DNA from: Dysidea avara
Lineage: Eukaryota > Porifera > Demospongiae > Dictyoceratida > Dysideidae
Assembly: GCF_963678975.1 (NCBI RefSeq)
Contig: NC_089275.1
Location: forward strand, 12,431,682 to 12,495,681
Length of the DNA stretch: 64,000 nucleotides
Reading direction: 5' to 3'
In this document: positions 1-13,300 of the stretch, in pieces
Numbering within the stretch: the first letter of the stretch is position 1
Layout of the letters: each line of letters starts with the position of its first letter
Notes under the pieces: model-generated
Told to the model about the DNA's origin: nothing
Database searches by the model: none
The model's input: the letters and a program-made list of their open reading frames with translations, nothing else
Made by a program: the position numbers and the translations under genes

Positions 1-3000
1 CTTAGAATACCACTGTCCACAGCACTTCCATATCACAACAGAAAACATCGTTATTGATGTCAGCAGAGGCATAGCGAGCGTTTCAATTGAAGTCTGAAAA
101 AAATGACGTGGTCAATGAATTCTAACTAATGCACTCCCATCGGAATCACTTACTCATATCATCTACGCGCTAAAGTGGAATCCACACAAAGAAGCATCAG
201 CATACCTTCTAATACACCAAAGTTTGTTACACACTAAACTATCGTGTTTCGCTGTATAATTCGCCTACAGCCTCAACTGCTAATAATGTCACAACAATCA
301 ATTAGCAACCTCCCTGCATACTGATTGTGGGATACAGTCACTAATCACGACAAGGGATTTCTGAATTAATGGAATTGTAAATAACTATGCAAATCCTGAG
401 AATTCTGATTGGTGACGGTGCTAGTGACAGTGTCAAGCGATAATGTGATGTGTGGCTAGGTCTGGCTATGCCAGACGACGTGATGTTCAGGGTGATGTTA
501 GCTGGCAGCACTCGAATAGCGGGTGAGTTACACGTTGCTCCACTACATTGCAACTATTTGCGAGCTGTTTGTAGTAGAATCATGAGAATTCGCTTGTAGT
601 TTTGTTGTTTTTCATGGTTAGGCCACTCCAAGGAAACACTCACATGATTGCGAAGCACCTGCACTTTCTATGAATGCTATCACACTATAGGGACCTGTGA
701 GAAGGCTATTACAGCCTGTGAATACAGGGAGTCAAAAACATGTTGCACATTTTAGCTTTTATGATATTTTCCACTGCTGATTATTCTCAACTCTTATACA
801 AGAGAAGTAAAAGATTTTTGCAAGGCGGATTTGTGCAGTGAGCACTTTGGCATTATAATGTTTGTTGAATTTTACAATTAAGAAGTTGAAGGCTCGAAGA
901 GCTGTCATGAAGGACGATGATATATGCGTAGGTACATCTGAAGTGGACCACAATCTTATGGTTGTTAGGATACTACATTATAATGTAGAGTTATCCACCT
1001 AGCGGTGTAACAACAATGCATTTTAGCCTTTACATCTCTAGGTATTCCAGAGCTGATTGTTGGAATTTCAAGAGAAGTGATTCCAAAAAATATAACTGCC
1101 TGTTATACAGAGGGTTGAGGTATGAAAATAAGCCTAGCTAGCTATAGACCCTGAGGTGTGGTCTAGCAAAAACCAGAAAAAAGTTGCTACGGCTTCAAGT
1201 TTCACAATAGTTTTATGAGAAAAGTGAGGGCAAAAGTATTATGCTTTCTATTGCAAACATCTTCAATAGGCGGAATAACTCGCCATGCAGCAAATATGTT
1301 ATATACTTTTACCCAGTAACTTACTTTATACCAGCGCTACTCTATCTTTTAGCACAATTCCTTCGTATTAGCATTGAAAAAATTTCATAGGCATGTTTTT
1401 TCCCTCAAAAATGGCGGATGCATTATTTTGATGATGTAATAAAGTGCCATGCCTTAGCGTGCATATTGTTAGCGAAGGAGTAATGAATAGTAGTAATGAC
1501 CCGCCGCCCACACTCTACATTTGAAATTTTCTGATGAAAACCAGAAAATCGCCAAATAGTGGTATAATGAACCATCCACCCGCAAGGTCAATAAGACAGG
1601 AAACGATAAATCTACTTGGAGTGACCTTAGAATTACTTCATTTACATATAAAGAAGTTGTGATATAGTCTGGCAGTGCCCAACCCTGTGCAGAAGGTCAG
1701 ACACTGCCAGACTAGTTGTGGTAGTCCTTAACGTTTAATATAGTATCTGCTGTATCTGACCAGTTAATAGCCACGGCTCATATAATAGCCGCCCCTAGAT
1801 AGTATCCGTACCACAGTCTAGAATTATTTTCATAAGAGCCATGGATTGTATCTGAATAATTATACTGATGTAAGTGATGATAAGACATATTTGGAGCAGA
1901 AACCAGACAAAGGAGTTGTGAATAACGTTTTTGAGAGAAGTTTAAATGAATGATTGTATTGAAGGATATTTGAACAAGGTCGATCAGTCACTCATGAATC
2001 TGTATAAACACCACAGGCTGCTGCTACACAAGCCCATAGTAGCTGCCTTCACATAGTAGCCGCAGGGTTCTCCTTACTGAAAGTTATAGAAGCCGCAGCT
2101 ATTATCCAGGTAAATACGATAAGTGATAATGTAGCTCTGGCCAAGGCATTCAGTATGGAGCAAGCTTCATAATTAACTGGTTAAAGCCATGCATTACCTA
2201 AACCTTAGCTTTGTGGATACATGTCTTTTTCTTTCATCCTTCTCCGTCCTGACCCAAAGAAATATCATACAGGATCAAGGTACTCTAACAGAACAGTCAA
2301 TTAATCTAGTAAAGCAGTCATCAGCACACACAACTCCAAGTGTGTCCATATTTGCAAAGTTTCCAAAGGTGCTATGAGTTAATGATACCTCACAGTTTAT
2401 GAAAAGAGCTTATACATAATGAGTAAATGATAAGTTTGTAAACTACTGCATGGATAGATATAGTGTAGTAACCTGCTCTGTACTCCCTTTACAGAAGGAT
2501 GTTTAAACTCCAGCTCGATTTTACGAACATGTATGTGTCACTTTGATTGGCTGTTTTTGATCCCATCAGCTTGCTTATAAATGGATCAGGCACATGTCCT
2601 TTGTGACTTGTAATGAAAATAGATGCTAATGTGTAGTAAAAGCTCTTGCTATTCATTAGTGGCTGAAATATCCACTATAATAGTATCACATTCTAACTAC
2701 ATTATGTACTGTATCAAGAGTGTATGTATGTACCTGGAAAGGACCATCAGTGTATATAGCCCCTGGGAGATCTCCAACCACTCAATCTGTACCAGTAATT
2801 TTTGGTATTGTTATTGTAACAGTTTACTTACATGTTCGCATAGCAAGGGAGATGACCGAAGGTCTTATGGTGGTAAACACACTGTGACAATTGTAAGGAC
2901 ACCAGACATTGTCATCTAAAGAGAAATGTATTGCCTTCACTCTAGATGGTGCATAAAAAATTGTGGGTCTTTGTATTCTTTACACAGCCAGCCTTGTTAC

Positions 3001-3684
3001 CATTCACTGTTTACACACAGGTGAAAAACAACAAGCTCAATAGCTATTGTAACACTAAGCCTGCTTTACTGGTACAAACATGTACTGTATATGTACACCT
3101 GTGCTCTGTTATCCAATGCCCATGTGATAATATTATCAACTCTGGTCCTACTTAATGCAGAGCATCTAGTTAACTTACACATCATATAGCAATTCTAAAT
3201 TGCTCACAATACAACTTTAATTACTTACTATGCACACAATAGTCTCCAGCCATCAATTAACCAAACATTCTGTTATCAGAATACAAATGATTGTTCTATT
3301 AGAGTATTTTGTCTAAGGTGTGCATTCTATTAGAGTAATTGAGCAGGGCTTTGTGATTACAGAAGAGATCCGACGCATGTCTTTCATGCTCTCATTTATC
3401 CAAAATTGGAATTGAATGTTTTATTAGAACTGCTCTCTCCATATGGAGTGCTTTGAGTGTGGACCCTTTTTGCCATGAAAATGTTTAAAGTTATTGCTTA
3501 CCGCACCACCCCTAGAAGTGGTGTTCCTCCCAACCTGGCAAGAAAGGACTTACTCCAGTAACTTTCTGTTACACTGTGGCAAAGTAATGCAAAAATGATC
3601 TTAAGATATTGGGTCCTTCAAGACAGTGATAACAATGACAATCCTCTCTATCCTTAATTATTGTATTCCCTTTTATGTAGTAGT
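1..3684. other. Gene-poor repeat-derived DNA
   Basis: I see no credible coding exon here: the open frames are short, lack family resemblance and are not bounded by convincing splice sites. The stretch holds a 12-bp-stem hairpin (1666-1713), a decayed element with repeated ATAGTAGCCGC-like words (about 1740-2115), and copies of the CTCTAATAGAG-type motif (about 2281-2320 and 3293-3340). If the FDPS paralogue at 4.6-6.2 kb once had exons 1-8, they are not recognisable here. Confidence 0.5.
1666..1713. other. Perfect 12-bp stem hairpin
   Basis: AGTCTGGCAGTG at 1666-1677 is exactly repeated in inverted orientation (CACTGCCAGACT) at 1702-1713, with a 24-nt loop. It could be a tiny foldback insertion or a transcribed hairpin. 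The stem is shorter than a canonical animal pre-miRNA stem, so I do not call it a microRNA. Confidence 0.6.

Positions 3685-3752
<68 letters not shown>
3685..3752 (+). repeat. (AGC)n trinucleotide repeat, about 22 units
   Basis: This is an uninterrupted AGC/CAG tract of 68 bp preceded by three TAG units. The six-frame translations (poly-Gln, Ala or Ser on +, poly-Cys, Leu or Ala on -) are not embedded in a recognisable exon, so it is best called an intergenic microsatellite. Purity and length suggest it is length-polymorphic. Confidence 0.9.
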
Positions 3753-3753
<1 letters not shown>

Positions 3754-3967
3754 TAGTTACGTAGTTGTAGTCATTGTAACTTAGCACTTACTGTAACTGC
3801 TCTCTCCATATTAATCAGGTTTCAGTTTTCTGAACAACCACTTATCTGAACACTTTTACAATTGCCTGAGAAACATTGTTTGGATAAAACTTAGGGTCCC
3901 CTGTATCTGAGGGCCCAATGAGTTTAGAAACAAGAACCACTGTACAGGTATACAATGATTATCATAT

Positions 3968-4176
3968 ACCGTATAGCCTAAATATTTTGAGGGGAAAACA
4001 TTTCACTGATTTCACGATTTTGGGTGTTATCAGTGAAAATTTTACCCTAGAAATATTTAGACTTCCATGTAGTCTAGTACATTTTGGGAGTGTTTGTAAA
4101 TCCGCGAACTTTTTATTTTTAGCAACATTGCTCAACCTCGAACTATTTTCCCCTTGAAATATTTAGGCTATACAGT
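3968..4176. mobile_element. About 209-bp MITE, family A (CCTAAATATTT ends)
   Basis: Terminal inverted repeats of about 30 bp begin ACCGTATAGCCTAAATATTT on the left and are mirrored by a right end reading AAATATTTAGGCTATACAGT. A second copy of the same length and ends lies at 53753-53962. The family is non-coding and compact, as expected of a non-autonomous DNA transposon. The superfamily is undetermined. Confidence 0.8.
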
Positions 4177-4328
4177 ATGTGTATAATATTGATCACCTAT
4201 ATAACAACCTTCCTGTGATTTTTTTTCGAAAGGGGTTTTGGAGTTATATGTAGACCTTGAAAATCTGTTACTATCAGACTGCAGTAGCCTTAGTTGTACG
4301 CACAGTATGCAATATGGAATATTATGCT

Positions 4329-4378
4329 TTCACGCAATAACGGTACAGTACATGCAATAACGGTACAGTACATGCAAT
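4329..4378 (+). repeat. Short tandem duplication, 20-bp unit
   Basis: Two adjacent copies of a 20-bp unit containing GCAATAACGGTACAGTACAT are followed by a partial third. It has no evident function. Confidence 0.7.
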
Positions 4379-4623
4379 GGACTGCCCCATTGGCCCATTG
4401 AGTATATTGCTTTTAAAACATTACTAGTCTACTAGTATTGCTACATTTTGTGGTTTTTGCTTGCCTGCACTGTACACATTTCTGTAAAGATAATTTTGCG
4501 GTGCAGTACTTGAATCCTGGCCTAAACAGGGTTGGGGGGGAGGGGGGTTACAATGCAATACATACAGACACAGAAACATTACAATGTATTAAATTTGATA
4601 TATAGTAACTGTCATTGTTACAG

Positions 4624-4739
4624 GTTGACTACAATAGATCTTATAGACCCCTGGATGTTGCCATTGAGACATAAAGGCCAAGAAGTGTACCTGGTTGATA
4701 GTAAGGAAAGCTGATACTAAACAGAGAGCTGCACTACAG
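4624..4739 (+). pseudogene. FDPS paralogue, degenerate exon 9
   Basis: This segment sits between a good acceptor (TTACAG at 4618-4623) and a donor-like GTGACT at 4740. One frame of its 3' part reads DIKAKKCTWLIV then KADTKQRAALQ, colinear with [14 protein letters not shown] and [12 protein letters not shown] encoded by exon 9 of the intact FDPS gene downstream. The 5' part reads VDYNRSYRP in a different frame, where the family has the second Asp-rich motif DDYLD followed by a GDP turn. The exon is 116 bp against 135 bp in the intact gene, so net loss of 19 bp has broken the frame and removed the metal-binding motif. This is an inferred host-gene pseudogene. Confidence 0.7.
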
Positions 4740-4874
4740 GTGACTGTTTTGTATTGTAGTTTACTATCTATCATGTACTTAGTAGATATGTACAGTGGTA
4801 TGTGAGTGCACAAAAGTATTCAAATAAGTGGATAAATGAATCCCATTCATTTATATGCAGAGTTCTGTTTAACT

Positions 4875-5150
4875 ACTCTAATAGAACATACAGTAATTGT
4901 AAAAGTACTCTAATAGAACAGTCATTCGTATTGGTCAGATAATCGAATAATCAAGTGTTCGTATTATTGAGTACATACTGTAGTATGTATAGTTATGCTG
5001 TAGTATGTATAGTTATGCTGTAGTATGTATAGTTATGCTTTTTATGCTATTATCTGTACTCATGGGCTTCAGTTTGGATATTTACAGAGCCCTCTTCAAT
5101 TACTCTAATAGAAATTACTAGACAAAATACTCTAATAGAACAGTCATTTC
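4875..5150. repeat. Cluster of CTCTAATAGA-type motifs plus 22-bp tandem repeats
   Basis: Copies of TACTCTAATAGAACAGTCA or close variants lie at about 4875, 4907, 5098 and 5130. Between them, 4976-5040 holds three tandem copies of a 22-bp unit (TAGTATGTATAGTTATGCTG). Flanking words such as TTATAGAATATT resemble the interior of the pogo-like MITE at 36001-36230, so this is probably a decayed relative. The same motif recurs across the window near 2281, 3293, 5622, 20008, 25173, 30311, 31597, 36066, 38026, 39348, 46768, 55452, 57236, 57540 and 62572. Confidence 0.65.
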
Positions 5151-6009
5151 TATTGTTCTGATAATAGAATATTTTGGTTAATTGATGATGGGGCCATTGT
5201 ATGTCCTCCTCTAATTATAGTAATAGCCATCTTGGTAGATTTAGTTTTCTCTCATGCAATATCTACTCTGAGTAGAAAAGTTACAGAGCAGTGCAAAACA
5301 GTAAAGTTACTCTATTCTGGACTCACTGGGAGCATGTTAAAGGGTTGTTGTTGCCTAGGTGATGTGATTTCATGGGTCTAAATACTAGAGCTGAAATTTG
5401 ATATCAAATTTAGTGTTCAAATAGTTTGAATAGTACAAGTGAAAAATTTGAACAGTTTGAATATGTTATTTTGTGAATTGAGACCATAGACAAGCGTGTC
5501 CCGATTATCAAAATACATCTAAATTCTGAGTGTCCTTTTTGATGGGGGTTTGAGATTGGGACCAGTTGGACATGCCTGTATCCACAGGTATTCTAGTGCA
5601 CTACACTCAATAGAAAGATCAAGATACTCTAATAGAACAGTCAAATAATCTAATATCAGTCAGTTACACAATAATTACAACAATTCAACAAAAATGCACA
5701 GCGATATCATCAAATTACAGTATTTATACACGTACTTGGGGGGGGGGGGGGGGGGAGGGAGGGGTGCATGAAGACCCTTCCTCCGCAAGGTGCATTTCAG
5801 ACACCTACACCATACCAAACTCAAGATCCAAGAACTAGTTGCAGGTATATGTTTCGTTATAATGTGTTTACACTGGATGGATAGTTTAAATAAAAAGACT
5901 GCCAATTTGCCACCATTTTCCTAAAGTTTTAATACGGTGTCCTACAGCAGATAAATATTGATAACATTTAGTACATAATTGACTATATTCTATCTCTCTC
6001 CTCCTCCAG

Positions 6010-6219
6010 GCTAATTATGGTAGATCAGATGAGGGTTGTGTAGAGAAGGTGAAGGAGGTGTATGAGTCACTGAACCTGAGACACTTGTACAGTGAATATG
6101 AAGAAAAAAGTTACCAGACCATCAGTAAACTAATTGATGAACACAGTCACATATTACCAGCACATGCCTTCCTGGAGATAAGGGATACCATCTACTACAA
6201 GTACAAGGAAACACTATAG
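6010..6219 (+). pseudogene. FDPS paralogue, intact last exon (exon 10)
   Basis: After the acceptor CTCCAG at 6004-6009 the exon is open for 69 codons to TAG at 6217-6219. It reads ANYGRSDEGCVEKVKEVYES and on through QYEE-like and SYQTISKLIDEH segments to IYYKYKETL. It aligns end to end with exon 10 of the intact gene (201 bp) and with the C-terminus of animal FPP synthase. The exon shows no stop or frameshift, but its partner exon 9 upstream is broken, and no other exons are seen in the preceding 4.6 kb. It is either the tail of a pseudogene or a last exon spliced to sequence outside the window. Its basic C-terminus differs from the other copy. Confidence 0.75.
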
Positions 6220-6286
6220 ATGGATTTTGTATTGTTCAGCTCATATGCACAGTGAACATGCACTGTACAGTTATCATGCCATCCAG

Positions 6287-6840
6287 GTTTTTTTGTTTTT
6301 TTTTGAAGGGAAGACTGCTCAGTACAAAAATACAGCAGTGTCCTGACAAACATACAATTATTAAGTACACACAATTACATACATAGAAGTGAATTATATA
6401 AAAATTTAAAATCTACCAGTTTCCTTGCTTCAAAAAGTGTGGGATTTAGCGAATTCCAAATTTGCATACCATGAAAATAAGAACTGTTCTTTGCTAATGT
6501 GGTTCTAACTCTCTGTACAAATAAGCAGTGAGCATTACGAGCAACACGAGAAGTGGTGTCAACAGTATAATAAAAGTATCATGTAGATATGATGGTGAAA
6601 TCTTGTGTAAAGTTCTATTAACTTGTATGGCTGTATGATAACGTCATCACTCTATCAGAGTAATGTTCATAGAACTGCAGGCAGTGGATGTGTAGTCTTT
6701 TAAGTCATTTGAAATGTATGGTAGATGAAGGTGTCCACACTACTTCACAGTAGTCTAATATTGGCAACACAAACACACAATATAACTTGCCAAGTAGGTC
6801 ATTAGGAATGGGATTCAAACGATAAAGGCAATGTACTAGG
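6287..6840 (-). mobile_element. LINE 3'-end remnant
   Basis: Read on the minus strand, the segment encodes a decayed RT C-terminal part that includes PILDYCEVVW, a motif typical of the end of CR1/L2/Jockey-type reverse transcriptases. It ends in a T run on the + strand (about 6288-6304), the position expected of a poly(A) tail. Several stops interrupt the frame. It separates the broken FDPS copy from the intact one. Confidence 0.6.
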
Positions 6841-7187
6841 AATGGGTTGATAACTTACTCATTATATGGCTGATATCGAATCTCTTACCCGCTTGGCACT
6901 CTCAAGGGCACAAATACTGTATTCTTTTGACAAGGTCTCCTTGTCACCTTTCTATACATGTGTGAATATCAAAATAGTTTAAGGATAGTGTTAAGCAAAT
7001 AGTTACTTTAGGCCGGCCACTTCATAACATACGGCAATGAACACATGTACAGAGTCTACAGACCCTGGCCAGGTTTGTCCTTGTGACCTTACTCTAAAGT
7101 AGGCAATCAATGCATGCAGTACAAGCCATATGCATTTGCATGCATCATTATGAGCACTTAATTTTTAATGGACTCACCATTCTCACA

Positions 7188-7290
7188 TATAAAAGGTTGC
7201 TCAATGTCACGTGCAGCGCAGTGGTACCAAGAGGTCACTTTCAATCGAAAGCGCATCAAATATTTATTTTTAGTGGACCAATCCTAATTT
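7188..7290 (+). promoter_or_regulatory. Candidate FDPS promoter: TATA box, E-box, CCAAT
   Basis: TATAAAAGG at 7188-7196 lies 147 bp upstream of the chosen FDPS start codon. A palindromic E-box CACGTG is at 7208-7213 and a forward CCAAT at 7278-7282. In vertebrates, cholesterol-pathway promoters combine SREBP and NF-Y (CCAAT) sites, and SREBP can bind E-boxes. I see no canonical sterol response element. The assignment rests on spacing and motif identity only. Confidence 0.35.
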
Positions 7291-7342
7291 TCTTGCAGAG
7301 TAGAATTCCAGTCGAGGATTGTAGTGTTAGAAAGTGAAGAAG

Positions 7343-10300
7343 ATGCCGTTGATCACCCCCTTGTTGGCTACGTCTTGGCTACTATCCAAACTGTTCCGTG
7401 GACAGTCTGGCGGTAGAAACTTCACAGGCAGTAAAACTGGCAAGCGATACATGAAGCAGTACCGCGACAAGTTCGTCCAGTACTTCCCAACATTAGTCAC
7501 TGAACTGACTCAACGACAATTATTCGACTCGTCCCTGAAGCATGGCGTGGAACATCTTAAAGAGGTGGTAATTGTGTCGCCCTGTAATGCTTCATGAAGT
7601 TGCTTTGTATTTCTTCTTAGGTGGTTGAATACAATGTTATGGGAGGTGAGAATGCTATAGTTAGAATAGTGTGTATTTTGTGTGTCCTTGTACTTTATCA
7701 TTACTAACGTTAGTCACTACCAACAGTCCTTTACAACCATATGAGGTCAAGATCTTTGATAGCTTGATTTCACCAGGAAAAGGCCTAGCTTGATAGTCTA
7801 GCTAGTCTAAAAAATCTTCTTTTTTTTCCTTACAAGTTATGCATCTATCAATATCACACCCCACCTACCCCAGGTCGGGCAGCGGGTGGGGGATTCGTCA
7901 CCCAAACTCATCCCAGGGTAGGGGCATTTGCAACATGAATAGCCATATTTGGCCATATTGCTAGTGATTCCCGGGATAAATAATACGAATTAGTAGGTGA
8001 TTTGTATCTCTAAGCTGTCCCCAGGGATGGGGAATTTGTCACCTGGCATTTGCAAATCTCCTCTGTCTGATCTGGGGTAGGTGGGGCTTGACATTGATAG
8101 GTGCATTAGTTTTTTGAGGATTGCTTGATTGACTGTTTCGAGGACTTCTTGATCACTTGATTCACTACAAACTAACTAACCTCTTGATTGCTTGATTTGG
8201 ATTTTTATCCAGGGCGCAGATGGTTCTATGGGACTATTGGTAATGACTACCCCTTGTGTTATGGGACATAGTAGACACAGCTGTACTGTAAATCGCCTTA
8301 AACAAAAGTTAGGCCAGGTACACTTGTGATTAAGCTGGTCACGTGCTTACTTGCACCAAGAGTACATAATAATGGAGTAGGGAGCCTCCCTCTTCTATTA
8401 TTATGTACTCTTGCTTGCACCTACCCGAGGGGTAGTTATAAAACCCTTAACCTGGAATGTAGTGGAACCAGTTGGGACTCGCACCCAGTAGAAAGTTTAT
8501 CATTTTGTCCATAGTTTCCAGCAACTACAGAATTATGTTAGACTTAGTGTGTTTCTACTTATACCTGTAGGTATGCTAGTACTCTGAGTTTCTATTTAAT
8601 GCCCATCTCGTAGCATGCTGTGTTCGAAAATTCCCTGATGTAGAATTACTGCTTACTAGTAGAGTATTTTCGTTAATTGTATTTGAGCGGTGTTTATTAA
8701 CAGCAAGAGCCCATACAGTATATAAGTGCCACAACTTTATGTGTTGAAGCACCTAGTAACAGTATATACGATTCAGTCACACGCATTCTGTGATTAACTA
8801 CCAAAACTGGTAGAATTATGACCAATTCACTAAGTAGCCTATTGCAGTGCTTACAAAAATCACTTTTATTGATCAGATTTGGTACCTCACTTCATAGCAG
8901 CTTGTGCTATGGGTACTGTATAAAGCTGAAAGCCATCTGTCTGTCTGCATTCCATTCAGGTCAGTCAGCTATCTTTCCTAGCTCTCCATGTATCAAAGCA
9001 GCTTTAATGCTAAATGAAACACTGATGACTAAGTTTGTTAAGTGAAATTGCTAAGCACTGTCCTTCATGGTTTATGGCACATTGAATACAAGGGTGTACA
9101 GTACAGCATAGGTTTTTCTAACTTTCAATTGGAGATGTGCGATTATCTAGATATATCTGATTATTGAGATAATGTAAAATTTATCGAGATAAGGATGATA
9201 AGTTATTTATCTAGATAATAGTAAACTTCCGTAAATTACTTGTATACCAAAGAATATATCTGATGGTGTAGACACCTCCAACTCCCCCACCACTTGGGAA
9301 TAGTGTAAAAAGTTAGGGATGTAGTGATCTAGTATAAGATCAGTACCGATCTCGACAATTTGAGCAGAGTCGGTAAAACCAATTTTCTGTCAAAGCCACC
9401 AATTCATGATACCGACCTTTCTAATCACCATTTCTTCAAACATACTAGACTTCTATCATTTCTCTGCTCCATTTACGAAGTATAGTGCCATTTCTTTGTC
9501 TGGTGTCCATGGAAACTATGAGAAGCCTTATAAATACAGATGAGTTAGCTGTTTTAGTTGCTGAAACTTGCCCTTGGACTTATCAGAAGTCCTTGGCAGA
9601 AAACAATGAATAGAGTGCTACACCATATCAAATACACTAAACTATTAGAATCTCTGCTACAACAGCCTACAAACCATTTCAGGCAAGTCTTGGTATTAGC
9701 ATGCATTAAGATATTTCTGGGTGCTGTCACTGCTGATTGTCTGGCTGGTGTAATTGAGGCTACTCCACCATTGGTATTGACTCCAGTAACAACGCTGTGA
9801 TCACCATTCAGCTAACAATTGACTGATTAACTTAGTCTGAGATTATAAAATACTATAAGAACTACCTGCAGTCATCATATTAGATAGCTGATGTCAGTTT
9901 GGTACGATATCGATACAATATCAGAAGATCAGTGATAAATTTCCTAGATCGGATCAGTATCAGTAAAGCTCAGAAAAGTTGAATCGGTAATCTCTACAAT
10001 TTATTCACTTTACTGGTTACATTATTGGCAGTTAACTAAAATTGGTTAGCTGCAACATTTTTGCTGTCATTCATGTGCACTTTTCGTGCAAGGGATGGTC
10101 TCTCAAGTCCTAACAGAGTTTCATTATGCTCTATTAGTTATACAAACTTTTTTTAGTATGCTAATAGATTAAGTTGTGGTGTCCGTACTGTTTTATTATC
10201 TGTGTACTAGTGACCTATATCCCTTACCATGTGTGTCTCCATCTACGCTGAATAGTAAAGTGATTTTAGTGACTGTCATGTGTTTATCAAGCAATAATAC

Positions 10301-13300
10301 TGTTACAGGCAAGATGAACAGAGGTTTGATGGTAGTTGTCTCATTGTGCCATCTTGTTGGAGATCGACCTTTAACTGCTGAGGAGGAGAGACTAGCCTTC
10401 ACCCTAGGATGGTGTATTGAACTGGTAAGTACAGTAGTGGTTTCGTCTGGCCGTGTACGTTCTGGTTTGATTCCACATAACACTCTGCTTCATCCTTCAC
10501 AGATGCAGGGAGCCTTCCTGGTAGCTGATGATATTATGGACCACTCTCTGACTAGGAGGGGGAAGCCATGTTGGTATAAACAAGTGAGTTGTGATGTAAG
10601 GATATCAGAGTAGGTGAATGCTGCTGAAACCTGGGGACATGCATGCTACCTCAAAAATTATTACATTTTGAGATGTGGCAACTTTGGGCTTAGTACAGGA
10701 GGCGTACATTCAGTGAATATAATAGACAATGCCTTTCCTCTTTGGCTCCACGTGCCCTGGATACGTTAAGTTTTGAGCAGAAATTTTAGTGCATGGCCCC
10801 TGCATGGTCAGTAAGATCCATCATTCAGATTTCTCTGTGTTTATGTTCTTGAATGTATGTTCACTGTTTTTTGCTATAGAAACACATCAACTTATTGGCA
10901 GTCATTGATTCCTTATGGCTAGAGGGATCAATCTTCAATTTGTTGAAAAAGAACTTCCACCATCAACCTTGTTATGCTGACCTGCTGGACTTGTTCCATT
11001 CTGTGAGTGGAACTTGTAGTGAACTGTGTTGTGTTAGTTTAGTCATACAGTAGATAATAGAGTACTTAAAAGGGATAGGAAATGCAATAACGTGACGTCA
11101 CAAAATACGTACATTTGTATTGGAATTCCGTGTATTACGTCATGAACATACTCGTTACGCTTGCTGTGCTTGTATCAAAGAGAAACAAATTGTTGTAACG
11201 GCAGAATTTTGCAACTAACAACTGTGAAACTTCACTACAATGAACTCAAGTAAGTAATCGAGGGAACTAGGATGGTACCAACCCTCAAGGAAGTTGTGCG
11301 CAAAATTAAAAACGGCCCAAAAATTACTTTAAACCACTTTACTTTCTTCGTAAATATATTCTATCCTTTTAACTGTGATAAACCTATTCCTTACCATTTA
11401 ACAGAGGGAACCAGAGGAAATATCAGAGCAAAACAGGAACTGTTGCTTGAAGAAACGACTAAGTATCTTCCATTTTTTACCAAAGTTTAAACCACCTTGC
11501 AGTACAACGCAACGGTAAAAGACTGTGTTGGTGACACGCCTAGCTTACCACAAGATTCGACAGTGGAACCGGCTATAAAAGAAGCGGTATGGACGAGGCA
11601 TGAAGGTACTATGAGCGAAAGTACAACAATGTGTAACAATTACGGTTAATGCGATACGCTTTGTTACAAAATCTACGGTCTGAATTCTCTCGCCAAAATC
11701 TCTCACAAAGGCCTAAATACTTGCTGTAGTCTGTTGGGTTACTATATATGCTGCTTAGAACACTAATTCCCATGCTTGAGCACAAAACTGTCTTGTCCTT
11801 TCAAGTCACGCGTAACGGAAATCAAACCGGAAATCGCTTGCATTTCCTATCCCTTTTACTCTATTATCTATGGTTTAGTACTAGGATTGTGCTACTGTAA
11901 CTCAGTTCTTTAGCTGATTTCAGCAAGTTTGGTATGATTTACTCCTGATACATAGCTTACTTGTAGATGTAGCAATTTGATTTAGCATATACTGTATACA
12001 CAATAGCTGGAGTGGCTGTATTACACTATTGTTTGTTACAGGTTGAGGACTACACAGAGACAGGACAAACGTTAGACTTACTAACAGCTCCAGAGGATAG
12101 GATTGACTTCACACAATTCACACCAGAAAGGTAATGGCCTCTACCAGCGCAAGGAAAATTTTAAAAATATAGTAGGGATCATAGGAATGCACCCTGTAAA
12201 TGGTAATGAAACAAGGGAGGTCACCTACACCTGCAGCTATACTAGTGGACATTTAATCCGGATCTACCCCAGTCCTATTGACAAGCTTTGCATGACTAAA
12301 ATTAAATGTGCACTAGTATAGCTGCAGGTGTAGATGACCCTCCTTGCTTTTATTCTATGATCCCTAGTTTTCCTTATGCTTGTGTGTTTTTTTTTTCATA
12401 ATTCATGACTGCTGAGTCAGCGCATACCCCATCAAAGAAAGAATGGCACCATGTAGACCACCCGTTGTACAGTACTGTTACAAAGAGTTGTACGATGATG
12501 CAATCAATCCATTTACTGCAGAAATTATGTACGATCCTCATGATATTGTAGCCAGTAACAGAGGCTATAATAGCTGTTCTACCTACCTGCAAATCAATAC
12601 CCACACAGTAGTGGAGAAGGAAACACTTGGGATGCTCACGATGCAAGTATTTGGTTGGTACAAAGACATGTCTCAGGCTGAAGCAATGTAGAAATCAAAT
12701 GTGTAACCATGGTCCAGTTGGGCTGGTTGAAGGCATGGTTATATTAGGTTTGGTTACTTTTAAAAAAAAATTCAGTTAGCAACTCGTCAGAAGCATTTTG
12801 GCTTGCACATTTGGGCTTTTTCGTATTTAATACTGCCAAGTTGTCATGAAGGAAAAGTGAGGTTGGTGTTCCAGTATGGCAGAAAGGTTCAAATCTTCAT
12901 CTATATCATTATTGTATTGTGTGATACTTGTTGGCGATTGGTACATTATAGTGGGTAGACAGTTTTGTTATACAGTTGAAGAAATAATTTGAAAACAAAC
13001 AGTAGTAATGGTCCTCATAGGTATATACATGCAGTGAATATTTCATTAATAGAGCCACCCCTGTGAACAAATGTGGCCTCAATAAAGAGGTGACCTTATT
13101 AATGAGATCAGTAAGTACATATGTGGTCTATTTTACATGGCCAATGCTAAGTAACATTTCACTGTCAATGTAATGCTAGATGAAGTTACTGTACCTAATT
13201 TTAATTGTCATTTTATAAAGTTGGCAACTACATACAAAATAGACTTACCATACGTTAGCATGTCTACAGAGTCATACTATCCCTTCTACCACAGGTACCA

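Noticed and set aside
3569-3787. Poly-Cys open frame
   Set aside because: Pure translation of the AGC repeat on the opposite strand.
7845-7870. Sterol-response-element-like ATCACACCCCACC in FDPS intron 2
   Set aside because: Part of a MITE terminal repeat, so not evidence of sterol control.
10176-10613. 145-codon continuous frame through FDPS exons 3 and 4
   Set aside because: It reads through the short intron 10425-10502, whose donor GTAAGT and acceptor are clear; family alignment requires splicing.
12443-12691. 82-codon open frame in FDPS intron 6
   Set aside because: No resemblance to FDPS exons, no splice borders, overlaps another frame on the minus strand.
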